A DNA stretch of 42,374 nt from Thermotogae bacterium. Its GTDB lineage: Bacteria; Thermotogota; Thermotogae; UBA12178. The notes beneath the pieces were generated by a model. It was not told where the DNA came from. It saw only the letters and a program-made list of their open reading frames with translations, and did no database searches. The stretch is from assembly GCA_021161835.1 (NCBI GenBank), contig JAGGZV010000094.1, positions 1 to 42,374 on the forward strand. The letters are read 5' to 3'. Each line of letters opens with the position of its first letter. Position 1 is the stretch's first letter. The translations under genes and the position numbers were made by a program. This document shows, in pieces, positions 26,235-35,234 of the stretch.

Positions 26235-27788
26235 TCACTTTTTTATGTACCGTGGTGTTTCATCGTAACTTTCTATTACTCCCAGGTTTTTGATGTAGTC
26301 CTTGACCACATCGGCCAGCACGAATCCAGTATCATAACCTTTTTCAGACCATTCCTTCAACATCAGGTAACCGTCTCCTCCGCCTGCCATGTAGTTGTTG
26401 GTGACAACAACGTAAGTTTTGTTCAGATCTATCGGTTCATCGTTCACCTTCACATCCACAGGTTTACCACCCTCGTTCACCCAGGTTAAACCTGAAGTCT
26501 GCAGATGTGCTCCTTTACCATCGGGTATGGTAGCTGCATACTCCAGCACCTTCATTATCTCCGCGCCGGTGAGTTCCATGACGTAGAGAGTATTACCGAA
26601 TGGAAGAACCGTGAGTATATCTCTGTAGGTAATCTTGCCGGGTTTTATGGAGGCTCTTATGCCACCACCGTTCTGAAGTGCTATGTCCGCCCCGGTTTTC
26701 CACCGCATGGCATCGGTTATCAAATGAGCGAGGTTGGTATCACGGGACCTTACATGACTCCTTTCACCGTCCAGGTACACCTTGGTTTCACCGATGGGCT
26801 GATCCAGCTTCTTCGCACCTCTTTCCTTGTAAGTAGCCAGTACTGCATCTACGAAGAAATCGGGTTCTATGGGTGCACCCACGTACTCGTACATGGATCT
26901 ACCTTTCTCATCCTTGCCGAGATACTTCTTGAGATTTATGGGGATGTAAGTCCAGCTCCAGTTACGTACCTTCCCATCCTCCACATCGAGATCCAACCTT
27001 CCCAGGTACTTACCCCATTCCCACGCTTGAACAATCACTGTACCATTCACTACCACGGCTTTTTCCATTTTGGTATGGGTATGCCCTCCTATTATTACAT
27101 CTATACCTTTCACTTTCCGAGCGAGTTCCACATCCGATGTGTAGCCTTCCTCGCCGTACGTTTCGAATCCAAGATGTGAGAGAACCACTATAACATCAAC
27201 CTTGTCGCGCAGCAATTTAACGTACCGACTCACAGCTTCCACAGCATCTATGAACTTGTTTTCGCCAAGATACAGTGGTTCGAGTATGGCTGTTTCCTCG
27301 GTTGTTACACCTATTATCCCCACTTTGATATCACCGAAATCCTTTACCACGTAAGGTTTGAAAATGGGCTCGCCATCCGGTCCCACGAAGTTACAGCTCA
27401 GGAAGGGAAAGGTGGCAAAACGCGATTGTTTCAACAAAACATCGAAAGGATTATCGAATTCATGATTGCCCAGAACCATTGCATCGAGTTTCATGAGATC
27501 CAGTGCCACGATGTCGGGTTCGGCATCCAGCAAATCGCTTTCCGGAACACCCGTATTAAGATCCCCGGCATGCAGGAAGAGGACGTGGCCACCGGCACTC
27601 TCCACTTCTTTCCGTATCTCTTTCACCACCGTCGCTATGTAAGCGAAACCACCTATGTTGGGATTGCGCCATTCGCTGAAAGCCCAGGCATGACCGTGAG
27701 TATCGTTGATATGAAGCAAGGTGAGATGTGCCGCCAGCACCCACACCCATAACAACACGATGAGAATCGTGAACAGTACTTTCCTCAT
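26235..27788 (-). CDS. Secreted 5'-nucleotidase / UshA-family phosphoesterase
   Basis: 517 residues. An N-terminal signal peptide (VLFTILIVLLWVWVLAAHL) is followed by the calcineurin-like metallophosphatase domain: LHINDTHGH, LFLHAGDLNTG, VLGNHEFDNP, VLSHLGFE and IIGGHTHTK hold the metal ligands. The C-terminal 5'-nucleotidase domain (about 330-500) has LQNGGGIRASIKPG and NNYMAGGGDGY for substrate binding. It should hydrolyse nucleotides outside the cytoplasm for phosphate or nucleoside uptake. The ATG at 27788 has GGGGAGG 8 bases upstream. It is transcribed alone, bounded by a terminator. Confidence 0.95.
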   Translation of the reverse strand: MRKVLFTILIVLLWVWVLAAHLTLLHINDTHGHAWAFSEWRNPNIGGFAYIATVVKEIRKEVESAGGHVLFLHAGDLNTGVPESDLLDAEPDIVALDLMKLDAMVLGNHEFDNPFDVLLKQSRFATFPFLSCNFVGPDGEPIFKPYVVKDFGDIKVGIIGVTTEETAILEPLYLGENKFIDAVEAVSRYVKLLRDKVDVIVVLSHLGFETYGEEGYTSDVELARKVKGIDVIIGGHTHTKMEKAVVVNGTVIVQAWEWGKYLGRLDLDVEDGKVRNWSWTYIPINLKKYLGKDEKGRSMYEYVGAPIEPDFFVDAVLATYKERGAKKLDQPIGETKVYLDGERSHVRSRDTNLAHLITDAMRWKTGADIALQNGGGIRASIKPGKITYRDILTVLPFGNTLYVMELTGAEIMKVLEYAATIPDGKGAHLQTSGLTWVNEGGKPVDVKVNDEPIDLNKTYVVVTNNYMAGGGDGYLMLKEWSEKGYDTGFVLADVVKDYIKNLGVIESYDETPRYIKK

Positions 27789-27872
27789 AGCAACGCCTCC
27801 CCATCGGAAAGTTTTATCACCTCAAATATTCTACACCCTCGTTCTTCCAAAAGATTTTTGTGATTTTCTTAT

Positions 27873-27919
27873 TATGGTATCCTCGAAACGTTTGTAGGTA
27901 CCACTTCAAACATACCATA
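27873..27919. repeat. Inverted repeat in the largest intergenic region
   Basis: TATGGTAT (27873-27880) and ATACCATA (27912-27919) are exact complements 31 bases apart, in the 268-bp gap between the divergent nucleotidase and oxidoreductase genes. The gap otherwise holds one clear promoter (27964) and no convincing gene. The repeat could be an operator pair or chance. Confidence 0.35.
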
Positions 27920-27963
27920 TTTTTGCTGGTCATCCGGATAATACGAAGCACTATGGTGAAAAG

Positions 27964-27993
27964 TTGAAAGTAATGGGATATCCTTGCTATCAT
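27964..27993 (+). promoter_or_regulatory. Sigma-A-type promoter for the Gfo/Idh/MocA gene
   Basis: TTGAAA (27964-27969) and TATCAT (27988-27993) are separated by 18 bases, each one mismatch from consensus. Transcription would start near 28000, giving a leader of about 57 bases that ends in AGGAGG before the ATG at 28057. Confidence 0.55.
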
Positions 27994-28056
27994 TGGAATG
28001 GTTCACCTTCAGACATATAACTTGAAAGACCGGAAAGCGAAGGAGGCACGGGACGC

Positions 28057-29145
28057 ATGGACAAACTCAGATTCGCCATGATCGGATGTGGACGCATAGC
28101 ACACAAGAGCCATTCAGAAGCGATTATAGAAAATAGATCCTTGCTGGAATGTGTGGTAGCATGCGATCTGGTGGAAGAAAAAGCCAGGAGTTTCTCAAAT
28201 GTTCTGGAAAGAGCAGGATTGAAAAAGCCTGAGATCAGCATCAAACACGCGGAAGTCCTTCAACGCTACGATATAGATGTGGTGGTGGTAGCCACCGAGA
28301 GTGGTAAACATTATGAAATCACCAGAGCAGCACTGGAAGCAGGAAAACATGTACTCGTGGAGAAACCCATGGCGCTTTCGGTGAAGCACATGAACGAATT
28401 GATAGAACTGGCCAGGGAAAAGAATCTGAAACTTGGAGTATGCTTCCAGAATAGATTCAATCCTCCCGTTCAAGAGCTGCGGAAAAAGATAGAAGCGGGG
28501 GCGTTTGGGAAGATAAATTACGGCGTTATACAGGTACGCTGGAACAGAAACGAGGAGTATTACAGAATGGCTCCATGGCGTGGTACCTGGGCGATGGATG
28601 GAGGAGTGCTGATGAACCAATCCACACATGGCATAGATCTTCTTCAATGGATGCTCGGAGGAGAAATTGAAGAAGTTTATGGACGCATAAACAACTTCTC
28701 GCATCCACAAATAGAAGCAGAAGATTTTGGAAGCGCTGTGGTGAAGTTCAAAAACGGTTCGGTAGGGATAATAGAAGCCACTTCAACGGTATATCCTCAA
28801 AACCTTGAAGAACGTCTCTCCATCTTCGGAGAAAGAGGTACGGTGGTTATAGGTGGACTGGCAGTCAACAGAATAGAAGTCTGGAGGTTTCCGGGTGAAG
28901 ACTCTCATCCCTTTATGAGTCTTCCTGATCCAGAAACGGTGTATGGAAAAGGGCACATTCCTCTGTACAAAGATTTCTGCAAAGCGATCCTTGAGAACCG
29001 ACCTCCATACATATCCGGTGAAGAAGGCAAAAAAGCCGTTGAATTGGTTCTAGCCATATATAAATCGGCTCTGGAGAATCGACCGGTACGCTTTCCCCTC
29101 ACCGATTTTTCAACCCTTGAGATGGAAGGTTTCTTCTCTGAGTAA
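28057..29145 (+). CDS. Gfo/Idh/MocA-family NAD(P)-dependent oxidoreductase, WlbA-like
   Basis: 362 residues. The Rossmann start is RFAMIGCGRIAHKSH, with VLVEKPMALS (catalytic Lys of EKP) and GGVLMNQSTHGIDLLQWMLGG, which carries the conserved His-x3-Asp-type active site. VCFQNRFNPPVQ and the NQSTHGIDLL form resemble WlbA/WbpB, the UDP-N-acetylglucosaminuronate 3-dehydrogenases of surface polysaccharide synthesis. That substrate is a guess; other sugar dehydrogenases share these features. It is a single plus-strand gene with its own promoter, and its last 36 bases overlap the convergent acetyltransferase gene. Confidence 0.88.
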   Translation: MDKLRFAMIGCGRIAHKSHSEAIIENRSLLECVVACDLVEEKARSFSNVLERAGLKKPEISIKHAEVLQRYDIDVVVVATESGKHYEITRAALEAGKHVLVEKPMALSVKHMNELIELAREKNLKLGVCFQNRFNPPVQELRKKIEAGAFGKINYGVIQVRWNRNEEYYRMAPWRGTWAMDGGVLMNQSTHGIDLLQWMLGGEIEEVYGRINNFSHPQIEAEDFGSAVVKFKNGSVGIIEATSTVYPQNLEERLSIFGERGTVVIGGLAVNRIEVWRFPGEDSHPFMSLPDPETVYGKGHIPLYKDFCKAILENRPPYISGEEGKKAVELVLAIYKSALENRPVRFPLTDFSTLEMEGFFSE

Positions 29146-29583
29146 ACCATAGATAAGTATGTCGTGATAGGAACCGTTGTAATACCGTGCTTTGCGTAAA
29201 CATCCTTCATTCTTGAATCCAAGGGCTTCCAGCACCTTGATAGAACGAATGTTATAAGAATACACTTCGGCGGTCAACCTGTTGAGATTGAGTGTGGAAA
29301 AACAGAGATTCACGAATTCTTTCAACATCATCTTACTAATACCTTTGTCCCTGAATTCAGGGTACAGATAAAATGTTATGTATGCTGTTCTGTTGAACCA
29401 TCTTATGTTGTAAAGTTTCACCCAGCCAACAACCTCTTCATCCCTCTTCGCAATAAAGACAACCGTTTCCGGGAAATCCGTCCACCACGAGTTTCTTTCC
29501 GAAATGTACTGTAAGTCCTCAGGATATACTGTGACATCCTCTGCTTCCACAAACAAGAACGAATCCGACCTGAAAGGCATCAT
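29110..29583 (-). CDS. GNAT-family N-acetyltransferase (RimJ/RimL-like)
   Basis: 157 residues from the ATG at 29583, which overlaps the DUF362 stop (ATGA). The acetyl-CoA fold is seen in WVKLYNIRWFNRTAYITFYLYPEFRDKGISKMMLKEF, then LNRLTAEVYSYNIRSIKVLEALGF, the usual motif A/B order. The acceptor is unknown: a ribosomal protein N-terminus, an amino sugar or a small amine are all possible. The convergent oxidoreductase next to it might hint at an amino-sugar role, but the two are on opposite strands. The operon's last gene overlaps that neighbour by 36 bp. Confidence 0.85.
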   Translation of the reverse strand: MMPFRSDSFLFVEAEDVTVYPEDLQYISERNSWWTDFPETVVFIAKRDEEVVGWVKLYNIRWFNRTAYITFYLYPEFRDKGISKMMLKEFVNLCFSTLNLNRLTAEVYSYNIRSIKVLEALGFKNEGCLRKARYYNGSYHDILIYGLLREETFHLKG

Positions 29584-30620
29584 ACCACCCTTCTCACCAG
29601 ATTTATGGCGTTCTCGGGACACACCTCATGACAAACATAACATCTTATGCATCTCTCATAATCTACCTTTCTAGTATCGATATCTATAGCAGAAACGGGG
29701 CACCTTTCTTCACAGATCCTGCAACCCACACACCTTCTTCTGTCGATTCTGGGAACCCTTATCACCCTCCTGAGTAATCTGGCTATGGAACGCGGCAGAG
29801 GGACAACAGAAACGGTGGAAGGAAGCGAAATTTTCCCCTTCCACTCACCGTACAGAATGTATGGCGGGACCAGATCCCTCTCCAGAGAACGCTTCACTGT
29901 GTAAATCAATCCTTCCGATATACCCAATGATCTCACCACAGCATGATCCAGAGCAAAACCATCTTCTGACACCGCGATGAGGCCGAAGAGTTTCACCTGT
30001 CCATTCGATGGTCCGTTACCCTCCATTCCTATCACGCCATCGAGAACGTTCAATACGGGTTTCACGAGAAGGTGTACGTCTATCAGTAAATCAGCGAAAT
30101 TTTCACTTGTTCCAGCTCTAAGATGCCATGCCGATTTCTCTTTGCCCGGAATACAACCAAAAGTGTTTTTAACGGCTAAAGTCAGTATCATCTGCGAATG
30201 AGTTTTCAACTTTGGTACGTTGACAACACCATCCACCTCAACGACTTTCCTGGAAAGCCTTATTTTCCTGTATATGATGCCATCGAATTCCAGCGGATCG
30301 TCGAGCTCAACTATGGGAACGCTGAGTTTCTCACACACGTCCTTCACACCGCTTACACGGGCAACTTTCTGTATGCTTCCCACAGCAGGGCTGTCACCAA
30401 CCAGCGGTTTCACACCCATATCCAGAAGAAATTCGAGAATCACCTTTATCATATAAGGATGCGTGGTCACTGCGGTGGATGGAGCCTTCGGTGAAAGAAG
30501 ATTTGGTTTTACCAGTATCCGATCACCGGGTTTGAAAAGATGCGAATATTCGTTTAAAAGATCCTTCAGGAGACCAGGAACGCTTTCATAATGAGTACAT
30601 TCGCGAAAATAGACTTTCAC
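29580..30620 (-). CDS. DUF362 domain protein with C-terminal 2[4Fe-4S] ferredoxin
   Basis: 346 residues. The DUF362 part has RILVKPNLLSPKAPSTAVTTHP, VGDSPAVGS and VVNVPKLKTHSQMILTLAVKNTFG. The tail has two cluster motifs, CVGCRICEERCP and CIRCYVCHEVCP. The family is widespread in anaerobes; its biochemical role is unknown, and a redox function is inferred from the clusters. The GTG start at 30620 has only a near GGGGA. It lies 15 bases after the RlmI-type gene. Confidence 0.9.
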   Translation of the reverse strand: MKVYFRECTHYESVPGLLKDLLNEYSHLFKPGDRILVKPNLLSPKAPSTAVTTHPYMIKVILEFLLDMGVKPLVGDSPAVGSIQKVARVSGVKDVCEKLSVPIVELDDPLEFDGIIYRKIRLSRKVVEVDGVVNVPKLKTHSQMILTLAVKNTFGCIPGKEKSAWHLRAGTSENFADLLIDVHLLVKPVLNVLDGVIGMEGNGPSNGQVKLFGLIAVSEDGFALDHAVVRSLGISEGLIYTVKRSLERDLVPPYILYGEWKGKISLPSTVSVVPLPRSIARLLRRVIRVPRIDRRRCVGCRICEERCPVSAIDIDTRKVDYERCIRCYVCHEVCPENAINLVRRVV

Positions 30621-30635
30621 ATCCCCAATGATATA

Positions 30636-31808
30636 TCACACTCCCACCATGTAAACGTTGAATTTGAGGTATGAAGTCTCAGGTACGTGTAAGCACTCGG
30701 GATGATCGGGAGGTTGGCCCGAGGTGAATACTCTCTTCAGAGAAACCCTGGTATCCCTGGCAGCCGAACGAATAACTTCTTCAAACGCCTCTCGTGAAAC
30801 TATACGCGTGCACGAGGAAGTGGCAAGCAATCCTCCATTCTTCAAAAGTTTCAGAGCCCGTAGATTCAGCTCTTTGTACCCTCTCAAAGCAGCATCAAGG
30901 GAATGCGAGGACTTGGCCAACGAAGGAGGGTCCAAAAACACCGCGTCGAAAGCTTTGACTCCCTGCATGGACTTAAGGTAATCGAAAGCGTTGGCCCGTA
31001 TCATCCTAACTTTACCGAGGTCTATGTTGTTCGATTTTAAATTAAGCCTAGCCACTTCCAGAGCCCTTTCCGAGTAATCGACCATGGTGGCCTCTCCACC
31101 ACCATTGGCCAGACAATGTACAGTGAAATTTCCCGTATAGCAAAATACATCGAGAAATCTGGCAAAACGAAACCGCGATAAAAACCATGCGTTCATTCGT
31201 TGATCGAGGAAAAATCCCGTTTTCTGTCCGTGGGTATCGCATAGGAAATTCAAACCGTTTAGTTCGAAAGGTATCAACTCGGGTCCCTTTCCGAGTATCC
31301 AGCCCTCACATTTTTCCAATCCTTCGCGCTTCCGACTGGGCTCATCATCCTTCTCGTAGATTCCCACAGGGTCAAGAAGTTCTCTCAGAACGTCCACAAT
31401 AGTGCTTTTCAATTTCTCAATACCCAGGGTATTGAATTGAACAACGAGGTATTCTCCGAACTTGTCCACTATCAAACCAGGTATGCCGTCACTCTCACTA
31501 TAAACGACTCTGAAAGCGTTCGAATCATTCCATCTGTAATTCAAACGATGCATGAGGGCACTCTTGATCTTTGAATGAAAGAAACTTCTGCTTATCTCTT
31601 CTTTCTTCCTCGTCAGGATACGCACCACAATCTTGGATGAAGAATTGAAATACCCTCGCCCCACGAAGTATCCTCTGGATGAAAGAACATCGACTATATC
31701 ACCATCTTCTGGCGAGCCTTCTATTTTCAAAACTTCGTTTTTGAATATCCAGGGATGCCTTTTGAGGGCACGTGCGTGCGGAGCGAGTATCACCTTCGCC
31801 ACTATCAC
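30636..31808 (-). CDS. Class I SAM-dependent rRNA methyltransferase, RlmI family
   Basis: 390 residues. The N-terminal PUA domain (HPWIFKNEVLKIEG, GRGYFNSSSKIVVRIL) precedes the RlmI-type catalytic core: GFFLDQRMNAWFL, FLDVFCYTGNFTVHCLANGG (SAM site), AFDAVFLDPPSLAKS and LLATSSCTRIVS with the catalytic Cys. Members make m5C in 23S rRNA (C1962 in E. coli). GTG 31808 overlaps the phosphodiesterase stop; GTG 31802 is an alternative. Confidence 0.92.
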   Translation of the reverse strand: MIVAKVILAPHARALKRHPWIFKNEVLKIEGSPEDGDIVDVLSSRGYFVGRGYFNSSSKIVVRILTRKKEEISRSFFHSKIKSALMHRLNYRWNDSNAFRVVYSESDGIPGLIVDKFGEYLVVQFNTLGIEKLKSTIVDVLRELLDPVGIYEKDDEPSRKREGLEKCEGWILGKGPELIPFELNGLNFLCDTHGQKTGFFLDQRMNAWFLSRFRFARFLDVFCYTGNFTVHCLANGGGEATMVDYSERALEVARLNLKSNNIDLGKVRMIRANAFDYLKSMQGVKAFDAVFLDPPSLAKSSHSLDAALRGYKELNLRALKLLKNGGLLATSSCTRIVSREAFEEVIRSAARDTRVSLKRVFTSGQPPDHPECLHVPETSYLKFNVYMVGV

Positions 31809-32359
31809 ACTCTCTCCTCGAAGAGCTTTTCCCCATTCTCCAGATTCACGATTCTCAATATCAGTCGATCGTTCTCAAGGAAGATTTCTCCATACGTGGG
31901 AGGATAGCCACCTTTCGGTAAGGCAATACTTCCGGGATTGAATACCAACAATTGTCCTTTTCTGGTTATTGACGGAACGTGCGTATGACCATACATCAGA
32001 ACATGCCAGTTTTCTCGCCTTGCGAGTTCAATGCCTTCTTCCAGACTCGGTGAGTCGCCATGTATACACAATATGTGATACTTCCCATAGCTTTTCAACA
32101 TTATCCTGGGTATATCCTCGATCTCGAGCACCATGTAATCCACGTCAGCATCGCAATTACCTCTAACATAGTCCACACGATACTTTTTCAACTCTTCTGC
32201 AAGGGTTGCAGGATCATAACCTGGCGGTAGAGGATTTCTGGGTCCATGATAGAGCACATCTCCAAGGTGTATAATCCTGGCGCCGGAACTCAGATGTGAA
32301 GTGAAAGTTCGCCACCTTTCCAGAGATCCGTGTGTGTCACTGACAACAAAGACGTGCAC
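31805..32359 (-). CDS. YfcE/MJ0936-family metallophosphodiesterase
   Basis: 184 residues. Metal ligands are in HVFVVSDTHGSLERW, IIHLGDVLYHGPRN, YVRGNCDADVD (GNCD), LCIHGD and LMYGHTHVPS. YfcE-type proteins cleave phosphodiesters in vitro; the natural substrate is unsettled. The GTG start is 3 bases after the dnaN stop. It ends overlapping the RlmI-type gene. Confidence 0.92.
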   Translation of the reverse strand: MHVFVVSDTHGSLERWRTFTSHLSSGARIIHLGDVLYHGPRNPLPPGYDPATLAEELKKYRVDYVRGNCDADVDYMVLEIEDIPRIMLKSYGKYHILCIHGDSPSLEEGIELARRENWHVLMYGHTHVPSITRKGQLLVFNPGSIALPKGGYPPTYGEIFLENDRLILRIVNLENGEKLFEERV

Positions 32360-32362
32360 ATT

Positions 32363-33463
32363 TCACACCAGCCTTATCGGCATCACAATGTATAGATATC
32401 CTTCCACATCCGCGGGATTGATCTGCAAAGGACTATTCGGATCTCTGAAATTCAATTCTATCTCTTCAGAGTCTATGTGCTGACACGCTTCCAGTAAGAA
32501 TTTAGGGTTAAAACCTATTATTATATCTTCACCATCTTTCTGCACTTCCAATTCTTCCATCGCTTCACCACGGTCGCTGCTACGCGCACTGATCCTCAGA
32601 GTTTCTTCCTCTACCTCCAGCTTTATCGTTTCGGATCCCAATTTTGCGGCTATGGACACTCGTTTCAAAGCAGAAATGAAAGAATCTCTGTTCACACGTA
32701 CTTTCGTTCTCACTTCCTTCGGCAGAACTTGTTTGTAATTGGGGAACTCGGCTTCAACAACCCGAACTATCATCTGAGTACCATCGAAAACGAACCCCAC
32801 CCTTCTGCCATCGTATATCACTTCCAGATCATCCGACATAGCCGTCTTGATGGCGTTCAAAAAATCCTTCATGCTGTCCAGAGAAAGCAGGAAAGAACCG
32901 GTGAATTCGGTGGTGTTTTCAGCCTCAGCGAGTGCCAGCCTGAAACCATCCGCCGTCACCATCCTGAAATATCCTTCCTCGAATTCCCAGTACACCCCAT
33001 TGAGGTTTTTCATAACTTCATCCTTTGCCGCGGAAAAAACTGTTCTGTCCAGCATCGTTTCAACGAGCGTGGTGGAAAGCATCATCTTCTCACCGGCTAC
33101 ATCCATCGATATTTCAGGAAACTCCTCCGGATCCATGGTCGGCAGGGTAAATCGACTTCTCATAGAAGAGACCACAAGATTGCTACCCTCGAGTTGCAGG
33201 ACAACTTCATCTCCTGGCATACTCTTTACTATCTCGTCTATAACCTTTCCTTCGACAACGAATTTACCCTCACCTTCCATAATGCCCTGACGCACACGTG
33301 TTGCCAAAGATATTTCGAGATCGGTAGCTTGAAGGGTGAGAGTATTCTCCGAAACGTTGAACAGAATCCCCTGCAAAATTGCCTTCGCGGATTTCGCAGA
33401 CACAACCTTTGATACCACCGATAAGCGTGTGGCGAGCTCGTTCCTGGGTACCTGCAATTTCAC
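32363..33463 (-). CDS. dnaN: DNA polymerase III beta subunit (sliding clamp)
   Basis: 366 residues, normal for the clamp. The N-terminus KLQVPRNELATRLSVVSKVVSAK, the mid-protein FRMVTADGFRLALAEA and the C-terminal DPNSPLQINPAD...YIVMPIRLV are diagnostic. It forms the dimeric ring that holds the polymerase on DNA. The GTG start has GGAGGTGG 7 bases upstream. It is not beside dnaA or recF here; its operon neighbours are a pilin and a phosphodiesterase. Confidence 0.97.
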   Translation of the reverse strand: MKLQVPRNELATRLSVVSKVVSAKSAKAILQGILFNVSENTLTLQATDLEISLATRVRQGIMEGEGKFVVEGKVIDEIVKSMPGDEVVLQLEGSNLVVSSMRSRFTLPTMDPEEFPEISMDVAGEKMMLSTTLVETMLDRTVFSAAKDEVMKNLNGVYWEFEEGYFRMVTADGFRLALAEAENTTEFTGSFLLSLDSMKDFLNAIKTAMSDDLEVIYDGRRVGFVFDGTQMIVRVVEAEFPNYKQVLPKEVRTKVRVNRDSFISALKRVSIAAKLGSETIKLEVEEETLRISARSSDRGEAMEELEVQKDGEDIIIGFNPKFLLEACQHIDSEEIELNFRDPNSPLQINPADVEGYLYIVMPIRLV

Positions 33464-33486
33464 GCCGGAACCACCTCCAATGAAGG

Positions 33487-33894
33487 TTACGGCCCGAACA
33501 ACGTGACCGTGAAGCAGAGTTTGTTACCCGAAGCCTCCAGTGCCGGATAAACCTGACGAATGAGTATGGGATCCGCCCCACCGGCCACCGCATCATAGCA
33601 GATAGTTATTTTGGTCGCAGTTACTGTTTCAATGGTGTATTCCGATCCCGGCCATCTGGAAACGTATCCAGGTACCAGATCGCTTATGGTTGAGGGGATT
33701 GTCGAATTCAATGTGACATACTGCATCACAGCGATATTCAGATTTCTCATGTTGACACCGACCTGCGTTGCCTTGGCTTTACGTATGGCGTTTATGGCGG
33801 TGGGAGTTACCACGGAAACCAAACTCGATATGATGGCCAAAACAATCAACAATTCGACAAGAGTGAAACCTTCTCTCCTTTTTCGTCCTCTCAT
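33487..33894 (-). CDS. Type IV pilin-like protein (prepilin)
   Basis: 135 residues. The class III signal is REG/FTLVELLIVLAIISSLVSVV: cleavage after Gly9, Glu at mature position 5, then the hydrophobic helix. The C-terminal globular part has two Cys (ICYDAV and KLCFTV) that could form a disulfide. It may be a pilin or a pseudopilin for pili, DNA uptake or secretion. No assembly gene (PilB, PilC, PilD) is nearby. GGGAGG precedes the ATG at 33894 by 9 bases. It sits between the folate ECF gene and dnaN. Confidence 0.9.
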   Translation of the reverse strand: MRGRKRREGFTLVELLIVLAIISSLVSVVTPTAINAIRKAKATQVGVNMRNLNIAVMQYVTLNSTIPSTISDLVPGYVSRWPGSEYTIETVTATKITICYDAVAGGADPILIRQVYPALEASGNKLCFTVTLFGP

Positions 33895-33928
33895 GGGATA
33901 GCGCCTCCCATTCTATGTTAATGGAAAA

Positions 33929-34459
33929 TCAGGCTTCCGTTCCACCTTCCATGACGGTGAAAGGAACATATCTGTTGAGTACTTCGAGTATGGAAACCGT
34001 CATGATCAGAGTTACTGGCAATGCAACTATCCTGGGAATAAAAAGTACCATAAAAGGTGCGCCAAACAGCTGATGAATAAAATACGGAACGAGGAATAAT
34101 CCCACCACAACTTTTGGTATTCCTATGACCACCAGCCCTTTCCCGAACGACCATCTGCGCTTGAAGATATAGAAGAACACGAGCCCCGCTATCAAACCCC
34201 TTAGAGCGCTGGTGATGGTGAAATGCGGCATGTATGGCCCCATGGGATTCAACCAGAAACCTATAAGATCAGCGACCGCACCCACTATCGCTCCATTCAC
34301 AGGTCCAAAAAAGACAGCAGCCATATATATCCCCAAACTACCTATTCCTATCCTTACACCTTCCACACCGAAGATAGCGATCCTTATGCTGGCAAAACGT
34401 GTTAGCAGTATGCTTATAACTGTGAATAGTGCCAGATAAACCACTCTTCTGCTTTTCAC
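33929..34459 (-). CDS. ECF transporter S-component, folate type (FolT family)
   Basis: 176 residues, all membrane helices. RIGIGSLGIYMAAVFFGPVNGAIVGAVADLIGF followed by GPYMPHFTITSALRGLIAG is the pattern of FolT-type substrate-binding subunits of energy-coupling-factor transporters. It would work with EcfA, EcfA' and EcfT encoded elsewhere. The GTG start has GGTGAGGTGA upstream. The 52-base gap before it holds a TATAAT right after the rlmB stop but no matching -35, and is too short for a THF riboswitch. Confidence 0.87.
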   Translation of the reverse strand: MKSRRVVYLALFTVISILLTRFASIRIAIFGVEGVRIGIGSLGIYMAAVFFGPVNGAIVGAVADLIGFWLNPMGPYMPHFTITSALRGLIAGLVFFYIFKRRWSFGKGLVVIGIPKVVVGLFLVPYFIHQLFGAPFMVLFIPRIVALPVTLIMTVSILEVLNRYVPFTVMEGGTEA

Positions 34460-34511
34460 TTTACGTTCACCTCACCCTATGGATTTTCCCCTGTAAAGCG
34501 TGAAGATTATA

Positions 34512-35234
34512 CTATAAACTATTTTCAAAAAGATTTCTGGGATTCAACACTTCGAACATGAGTATACCTGCACTAACAGATACATTCAGAGACTCCACCC
34601 CTTTTTTCATGGGAATGGAGATCAACTCATCACACGTTTCCTTTACCAGACGCGACAGACCTCTCCCCTCATTTCCGAAAACCATCACGTTGGGTTCCAC
34701 AAAACATGTTTCCAGCACACTTTTTCCCCTCATATCAGCACCGTATACCCAGAATCCTCTTTCTTTCAATCTCCCTAAGGTACGTGATATGTTAACGACC
34801 ATCACCACGGGGATCTTGAAAACGTTGCCCTCCGAAACTTTCACAACTGCAGGAGTCACGTGGACAGCTCTGTCCTTTGGAATCACCACTCCATCAACAC
34901 CCAGAGCAGCCGCCGTTCTCACTATGGCTCCAAGATTATGCGGATCCTGTATGTGATCCAGCACCACGATAACTCGTGCATTTTCCAGCTCTTCGAGCTC
35001 ACGGTAAACGAACTCTACATCGGCCACCACACCCTGATGTTTCCCTGTGGATGCCATCCCGCTGAGTGTACTCTCGCTGGTCTCCTGGACGGGAACACCC
35101 TTTTTGCATGCCAGGAATTCGATTTCTTCGAAAGACCCTCTCCTTTTTCTGGAGATGTAGATTCTTTTAACAAGGTGAAAATCCTGCTTAAGAGCTTCGA
35201 TTACGGGATTCCTGCCGTATATGTACACTTTCAT
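34512..35234 (-). CDS. rlmB: 23S rRNA 2'-O-ribose methyltransferase, RlmB/TrmH family
   Basis: 240 residues. The short N-terminal L30e-like substrate domain (YIYGRNPVIEALKQD) precedes the SPOUT knot: VLDHIQDPHNLGAIVRTAAALG, VMVFGNEGRGLSRLVKETCD and IPMKKGVESLNVSVSAGILMFE. These are motifs 1-3 of the TrmH family. It most likely modifies G2251-equivalent in 23S rRNA. It overlaps the thiamine pyrophosphokinase gene by ATGA. Confidence 0.93.
   Translation of the reverse strand: MKVYIYGRNPVIEALKQDFHLVKRIYISRKRRGSFEEIEFLACKKGVPVQETSESTLSGMASTGKHQGVVADVEFVYRELEELENARVIVVLDHIQDPHNLGAIVRTAAALGVDGVVIPKDRAVHVTPAVVKVSEGNVFKIPVVMVVNISRTLGRLKERGFWVYGADMRGKSVLETCFVEPNVMVFGNEGRGLSRLVKETCDELISIPMKKGVESLNVSVSAGILMFEVLNPRNLFENSL

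Noticed and set aside
27901-28021. An open stretch on the plus strand reading like protein (FAGHPDNTKHYGEKLKVMGY) ending in TAA near 28019.
   Set aside because: Only about 40 codons, no start codon at a useful place, no ribosome site, and it overlaps the promoter at 27964. It may be chance or a worn gene remnant; I cannot support it.
34460-34511. Possible folate (THF) or other riboswitch before the ECF S-component gene.
   Set aside because: The gap is only 52 bases, too short for known THF riboswitches, and no conserved core was seen.
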